A DNA stretch of 10,042 bases from an uncultured Bacillus sp. (GTDB taxonomy: Bacteria; Bacillota; Bacilli; Bacillales; DSM-1321): positions 1-10,042 of the forward strand of contig CAKQBC010000060.1 in the NCBI GenBank assembly GCA_934215995.1, given 5' to 3'. How positions within the stretch are numbered: the stretch's first letter is position 1; each line of letters starts with the position of its first letter. Of this stretch, positions 6,259 through 10,042 are shown in pieces. A model generated the notes under the pieces. That model made no database searches, had not been told where the DNA came from, and saw nothing but the letters and a program-made list of their open reading frames with translations. Position numbers and translations under genes: made by a program.

Positions 6259-6267
6259 CCCTTCTCC

Positions 6268-9200
6268 TTATTGCCTCATATGGACTTTAAAGGTGTACGG
6301 CTGCATGCTGGCATTGCCATTCGCATCAGTGACTTTCGCCTGGTATTTTCCTTTTTTCAAGGTAGCCACGAATTCCTCGCTATCGTTCAATCCGTATGAA
6401 TCTGATTTCTTGATCAGCTTGCCGTTCTGATAAATCTCGATGACGCCATTCGTTTCCTTGCCGGCATCAAGCTTCACCTTGTAGACAGCCTGTTTCTTGA
6501 TTTCAAAATTGAACCAGTCATCATCCCCGCCATTGATACCCGCATTGAAGCTGGCTTTGGCAGATTGCATACGCCCGGAAGTTTTCAGGGTGATCGGCTT
6601 CGCTTTCGTGGATTCATCCTTCGTATTCACGGATGATACTGTCAATGTGTAAGGCAGCATCGACATAGGAATCATTCCAAAATGCATCGCTTCTGCAACA
6701 ACGAAATAACCTTTTCCTTTTTTGGCTTTGAAGGACCCTGATGTGAAGTCAGAATTAGCATACAGCAATGCTTTAACCATCCACGCTATTTCCTGGTCAT
6801 CCATATCCAATTTGCCGTTATTGTTGCTGTCTTCATATACGGTCGGGACACCAAAATAACCTTCCAAAAGCTCGGCAGGGTAAGCTTTTTTCATGGCGCT
6901 TGTCGCTTTTCCTACTTCAATAGATACCATTTTTATACCATTATCGGTGGCTTTGTAATAGTATGGATCGACATCATAAGGCATGGCAAAATTACCATTT
7001 ACCTTTTTATTCGGCATTTTGGCCGGATTGTTTGCAGTACTCGGTTCATAAGAATCTGTCGGATTATTAATCACTTTTTTCGTTGAAAGTTTATACGGTT
7101 CAAAGGATAAAGTTGGGGCATCCCAGCCATTCTGAACGAGAATCAGATACTTTTTGCCTTTTTCGAATCCAGTATACATTTTTTCTTTCCCTTTTATATT
7201 AAAACCGCTCCAGTCGACATTATCGCCGATCCAATTGATCGAAAGGACTTCTGTTTCATCATCATGCATCTCTTCTACATATTCGTAGATTTCCACGATT
7301 GGAATCACATTTTCTTTATTTGAAAGAGTCAGCTCATACAGGGCTGTTTCATTGCTTTCAATTACATATCCATCCATGTCTTCCCCGCTCTGCAAGTATC
7401 CTGACACAGTAGAGCCTGCTTCATAAGAATTGGATCGTTCAAACAGACGATTCACGAACGCGTTCTGCTCTTCGAAGTATGGATCCAATTCATCAGCTGC
7501 GCTTTTATAGGCAGCCATCACGGTTTCGGCTGTCGGCGGCTCTTCTTCCTCAATATCCTCTATCTCCTCAATGATTTCCTCATCATATACAGTCATATCC
7601 AGCTGATCTTCATCCTCCGGCAAAACCGTGCTGTCCAGGCTCACTGTATACGGGAATAAGGACGATTCACTTGCTCCCTCCTTCAATTTGCCTATAACAA
7701 TATCAGAGAATAGATCCTCGAAGAAAAAGAAATTTCCGTAATCCTGGGCATTTCCTCCGACAGTCAAAATGTACTCACTGCCTGCCTCTGCATTAAAAGT
7801 TAAGCGTTCAGCCTCTCCATTGCCTCCGTTGTTCGCATACTGGTCAGGACCGTATCCGACATACTCTTCAAGGATTGCCTGTTTCTCTTCCTCGGTGAGT
7901 CCTTCCTCTTCAGCAAACATGCCGGTTATATTATAGAGCCCCAATTCCGTATTCAATCCAGGTATGCCAGGTGTCTGGATACGGATCAGCTGGTCAGTAT
8001 CGCTTGTGAAACGGAAGTAATCCATATCGCTTTCATCCCCAGCCAATGTATAAGGGCCTGCTGCTTTCTCCGGAATAGAGAGTTCAATCATGTTTTCAAC
8101 TGTTGATTCATCCTCCGGCAGCTTGTCCGCTTTTTCGATTGTCAATTTGTAGGATGCCGCTTTCTTGCCTGAGTTATCGAAGTTGCCATTCACGTCTTTT
8201 ATTCCAACTGCCATAGTCCCGTTTTCGGGTGCTTGCAGCAGTTTCGCTTCCATGCTTCCGTCCTGCGTGCGGTTCACTTCCTCCGACTGCACCAATTTAT
8301 TGGATTCATCAAAGAAATGCACCATTATTTTCGAATCATAGTTTTTGGCGCCTTCGAGCTTCGTTTGGATATATTCCCCGCCTGCTACATCGAACTTGAT
8401 CCAATGCTGCTCATACGGTTTTGTGATTGCCCAATCCTTCGCAACTTTTTCCGAGGCATCCACCAGGACTGCTTTCTTCAGGACTTCAGATGCGGACCAG
8501 TCTTGTTTTACATAAGAAGGAAGCTTCTTCACGTCATATGACAATGCCTTAACAGGGTTGACAAGCCCGTTGGCATATTTCGTATCATATCCTTTATCGC
8601 CCAGGTCATCCGCAGTCTGTTCCAGTATGTATTCAACCTGTGCAGGCGTTAGGTTCGGATGCTTGCTCAAAAGCAATGCCGCTGCACCGGCAACTACCGG
8701 CGAAGCCATAGACGTTCCGCTCATATTTGTATAGGAAGAGCTTTTCCCATCATAATACGTGCTATATACGTCCTCACCCGGTGCCACGACATCAACAGAA
8801 GGGCCGTATGTGGAATAAGAGGACAGTTTTTTACTGCTGTTTGTCGAGCCTACACTGATGACGCCTTCATACACTGCCGGATAATTGATTGTGTCATCGC
8901 CATCGTTCCCGGCTGCCGCAACAACAACTACCCCTTTGCTGATCGCATATTTGACCGCTTCTTCAACCAATGGAGACGATACATAGCTTCCAAGGCTCAT
9001 ATTAATGACCTTGGCCTTTTTTTGGACGGCCGTCATAATCCCTTCAGCAAGCACATAATCCGTGCAATAGTAATCATCGAACACATCAATCGGCAAAATG
9101 TTTACATTGTTGGAAACACCATATCCGCCTTCGCCATTCCCTTTCTTGGCACCAATGATCCCGGCAACATGGGTTCCATGTGAAGACGGAGCCATTTGGC

Positions 9201-9762
9201 TGGCCGGATTGGCGACATTCGTACCAGGAAGAAGAGTCCCTTTCAAATCAGGATGGCTGGAAATGATGCCGGTATCAATGACCGCGACGGTGACCTTGTT
9301 TTTCCCTGCGAGCTTTTGAGCTTTTTCAATCTGCAGCATAGACAGATGGTATTGCTGACTCGCTTTCGGGTCTTCGAGTGAAAGCGGTGTGAACAGTCCG
9401 CTCGGCTGAACCGATTCAACCTTCCCTATTTTTTGATAGGTCGCCATTACTTTTTTGAGGTTCTTTTTGTTTTTTACTCTGATAACCGCATAGTCCATTT
9501 GCTTAATATTGCGGACCAATGTGCCTCCTGCCGCTTTATGTTCTGCGGCTGATAAAGGCTTTTTGTATTTAATCGTGAAGGTATCTTCGCTGAACTTTTG
9601 TTTTTGCGTCTCTCTATTGTCTTTTTGAAGATCTTTTGATGCGGCCGGCTGGTTTGCCAGCGATTTGTTTGTCACGGCCAACGAAGTTGACGGTAGCGCA
9701 GTTGAACCGAGCAGCATCGCACTGAATCCGATTGCCGTCAGTACTTTGAATGGTTTTTTCAT
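6268..9762 (-). CDS. Large secreted S8 (subtilisin-like) serine protease with PPC-like modules
   Basis: A 1164-residue exported protease. Numbered from the ATG at 9762: signal peptide 1-29, inhibitor I9-type propeptide about 57-124, and catalytic domain about 135-410. Asp163 (VIDTG), His195 (HGTHVAG), oxyanion Asn286 (AAAGNDG) and Ser351 (GTSMASP) have spacings almost identical to subtilisin, so it should be active. The C-terminal 740 residues hold about five PPC-like beta-sandwich modules, near 452-543, 570-711, 783-893, 912-1044 and 1055-1162. Recurring marks are D.D plus aromatic near the start (DMDYF, DMDGY, DVDPY, DDDWF) and a Y(T/K)(L/V/F) strand at the end. A Glu/Asp-rich linker lies at about 714-743. 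The fourth module contains an EF-hand-type loop, DSNNNGKLDMDD (978-989). No anchor motif is seen. An in-frame ATG at 9801 is rejected: the ATG at 9762 has AGGGGG 6 bases upstream and starts a classical signal peptide. The substrate is unknown. Confidence 0.93.
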   Translation of the reverse strand: MKKPFKVLTAIGFSAMLLGSTALPSTSLAVTNKSLANQPAASKDLQKDNRETQKQKFSEDTFTIKYKKPLSAAEHKAAGGTLVRNIKQMDYAVIRVKNKKNLKKVMATYQKIGKVESVQPSGLFTPLSLEDPKASQQYHLSMLQIEKAQKLAGKNKVTVAVIDTGIISSHPDLKGTLLPGTNVANPASQMAPSSHGTHVAGIIGAKKGNGEGGYGVSNNVNILPIDVFDDYYCTDYVLAEGIMTAVQKKAKVINMSLGSYVSSPLVEEAVKYAISKGVVVVAAAGNDGDDTINYPAVYEGVISVGSTNSSKKLSSYSTYGPSVDVVAPGEDVYSTYYDGKSSSYTNMSGTSMASPVVAGAAALLLSKHPNLTPAQVEYILEQTADDLGDKGYDTKYANGLVNPVKALSYDVKKLPSYVKQDWSASEVLKKAVLVDASEKVAKDWAITKPYEQHWIKFDVAGGEYIQTKLEGAKNYDSKIMVHFFDESNKLVQSEEVNRTQDGSMEAKLLQAPENGTMAVGIKDVNGNFDNSGKKAASYKLTIEKADKLPEDESTVENMIELSIPEKAAGPYTLAGDESDMDYFRFTSDTDQLIRIQTPGIPGLNTELGLYNITGMFAEEEGLTEEEKQAILEEYVGYGPDQYANNGGNGEAERLTFNAEAGSEYILTVGGNAQDYGNFFFFEDLFSDIVIGKLKEGASESSLFPYTVSLDSTVLPEDEDQLDMTVYDEEIIEEIEDIEEEEPPTAETVMAAYKSAADELDPYFEEQNAFVNRLFERSNSYEAGSTVSGYLQSGEDMDGYVIESNETALYELTLSNKENVIPIVEIYEYVEEMHDDETEVLSINWIGDNVDWSGFNIKGKEKMYTGFEKGKKYLILVQNGWDAPTLSFEPYKLSTKKVINNPTDSYEPSTANNPAKMPNKKVNGNFAMPYDVDPYYYKATDNGIKMVSIEVGKATSAMKKAYPAELLEGYFGVPTVYEDSNNNGKLDMDDQEIAWMVKALLYANSDFTSGSFKAKKGKGYFVVAEAMHFGMIPMSMLPYTLTVSSVNTKDESTKAKPITLKTSGRMQSAKASFNAGINGGDDDWFNFEIKKQAVYKVKLDAGKETNGVIEIYQNGKLIKKSDSYGLNDSEEFVATLKKGKYQAKVTDANGNASMQPYTFKVHMRQ

Positions 9763-9801
9763 TTGACTCCCCCTGTTAATTTCAATATTTTTCCTATTCA
9801 T

Positions 9802-9807
9802 AGTATA
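9802..9807 (-). promoter_or_regulatory. Candidate -10 element of the protease promoter
   Basis: TATACT on the minus strand (complement of AGTATA) is a 5/6 match to the sigma-A -10 and would start transcription near 9795. That gives a leader of about 33 bases to the ATG at 9762 and leaves the ATG at 9801 outside the mRNA. The -35 region is poor (GACTTT at 17 bases), so an activator or another sigma factor may be involved. Confidence 0.4.
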
Positions 9808-9898
9808 GACGATTGATAGAGGAAAAAGTCGCTAAAATATTAAATGTTTTACAAATATTACAAAATAGGAAAAAGGGATTATTAAATTAGCAAACAAT

Positions 9899-9943
9899 AA
9901 AAAGACAGCATAGACCTAGCTAAACTGGACTTATGCTGCCTTT
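9899..9943 (-). terminator. Minus-strand intrinsic terminator of the gene ending at 9949
   Basis: On the minus strand AAAGGCAGCATA (9943-9932) pairs with TATGCTGTCTTT (9912-9901) around a 19-base loop and is followed by more T. One pair is G-U on this strand but would be A-C on the plus strand, so the structure is built for minus-strand transcription. It separates the upstream gene from the protease gene. Confidence 0.8.
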
Positions 9944-9948
9944 AAATT

Positions 9949-10041
9949 TTATAAACCAATTTTCTTCTTGAATGAAGTAAGTGTATCTTTCGGGACAATG
10001 ATCTGCCTATTCAGCAGCATCCGTTCATCCCCAAGTTTGAC
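9949..10041 (-). CDS. C-terminal fragment of an unidentified protein (5' part outside window)
   Basis: Read on the minus strand, the frame is open from the window edge to TAA (complement of 9949-9951), giving 30 residues. The fragment runs VKLGDERMLLNRQIIVPKD, then TLTSFKKKIGL. A well-formed minus-strand terminator starts 6 bases after the stop, which supports it as a genuine gene end. The alternation of G-x-x-x-L, IIVPKD and a terminal ...KKKIG is loosely like the copper-amine-oxidase N-terminal/stalk repeat found in exported Firmicute proteins. This is too short to trust. The ORF is real with good probability; its function is unassigned. Confidence 0.65.
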   Translation of the reverse strand, partial: VKLGDERMLLNRQIIVPKDTLTSFKKKIGL

Positions 10042-10042
10042 A

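Larger units (their letters stand above)
5939..6267. other. Long intergenic region between protease and glycosidase genes
   Basis: This is a 329-base A+T-rich gap between two minus-strand genes, with no convincing ORF of its own. Read on the minus strand it holds, in order: a weak hairpin just after the protease stop (6236-6258), a good promoter candidate (6154-6181), a tandem 9-base repeat (6092-6111), a perfect hairpin (6055-6090), a block shared with the protease leader (6023-6045), and the glycosidase promoter and ribosome binding site. This is much more structure than simple spacer DNA needs. Confidence 0.7.
9763..9948. other. Intergenic region upstream of the protease gene
   Basis: This A+T-rich stretch of 186 bases contains, on the minus strand, a terminator for the preceding gene, an inverted ATAGGAAA octamer copy (9865-9872), two TGTAA half-site motifs (9848-9862), the -10-like TATACT (9807-9802), a block shared with the glycosidase leader (9789-9810) and the protease ribosome binding site. 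No ORF is supported here. Confidence 0.6.

Noticed and set aside
8659..9183. Plus-strand open frame of 174 codons
   Set aside because: It is antisense to the conserved subtilisin catalytic domain; the product is Ile/Arg/Cys-rich without motifs.
3779..9762. Sortase (LPXTG) or SLH anchoring of the glycosidase and protease
   Set aside because: Both sequences were read to the end; neither has an LPXTG-hydrophobic-basic tail nor recognisable SLH repeats.
9802..9830. Possible ECF-sigma promoter (CGTCTA -10) for the protease
   Set aside because: There is no AAC-type -35 at 16-17 bases upstream, so only the -10 resemblance remains.
1..10042. CRISPR arrays, tRNA/rRNA genes, insertion sequences, attachment sites
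   Set aside because: No regularly spaced repeats, no cloverleaf-like sequence, no transposase and no terminal inverted repeats were seen on either strand.

Overview
The window looks like chromosomal DNA from a Gram-positive, S-layer-type member of the Bacillales (Bacillaceae or a close relative). The reasons are the SecA2/SlaP pair, AGGAGG-type ribosome binding sites, a TTG start, sigma-A-like promoters, many intrinsic terminators, and large Sec-exported multidomain proteins. I see no tRNA, rRNA, CRISPR array, insertion sequence or phage gene. The genus cannot be fixed from the sequence alone.

Layout. (1) Positions 3-179 (+) hold the C-terminal end of an exported-looking protein that starts outside the window, followed by a clear terminator at 200-234. 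(2) Positions 235-456 are a gene-free leader carrying probable promoter elements for the next operon. (3) Positions 457-3756 (+) are a two-gene operon, secA2 (accessory Sec ATPase) and a SlaP-type S-layer assembly protein with an internal duplication. It ends in a terminator whose loop contains the slaP stop codon. (4) Positions 3779-5938 (-) encode a convergent, secreted phosphodiester glycosidase (NAGPA family) with a TTG start and a long Ig-like plus beta-sandwich tail. (5) Positions 5939-6267 are a regulatory-looking intergenic region with two promoter candidates, a perfect hairpin, a palindrome and an 11-bp-period direct repeat. (6) Positions 6268-9762 (-) encode a very large secreted subtilisin-like protease with propeptide, canonical catalytic residues and about five C-terminal PPC-like modules, one containing an EF-hand-type loop. 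(7) Positions 9763-9948 are its promoter region plus a minus-strand terminator for the next gene. (8) Positions 9949-10041 (-) are the last 30 codons of another gene.

How the genes may work together. SecA2 and SlaP are known in Bacillus anthracis as partners for export of S-layer proteins. Here they sit among genes for exported proteins. The glycosidase and protease have classical signal peptides but no visible SLH domain or LPXTG anchor, so they are probably released or held non-covalently in the wall. A cell-surface secretion and remodelling neighbourhood is the best overall reading. That the glycosidase or protease are SecA2 substrates is inference only.

The most unusual signals are in non-coding DNA. 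An octamer, TTTCCTAT, recurs five times in the promoter regions of secA2, the glycosidase and the protease, and I did not notice it inside genes. A longer shared block lies upstream of the two minus-strand secreted enzymes. A promoter-plus-terminator unit lies between them and could be a small RNA or an attenuated leader.
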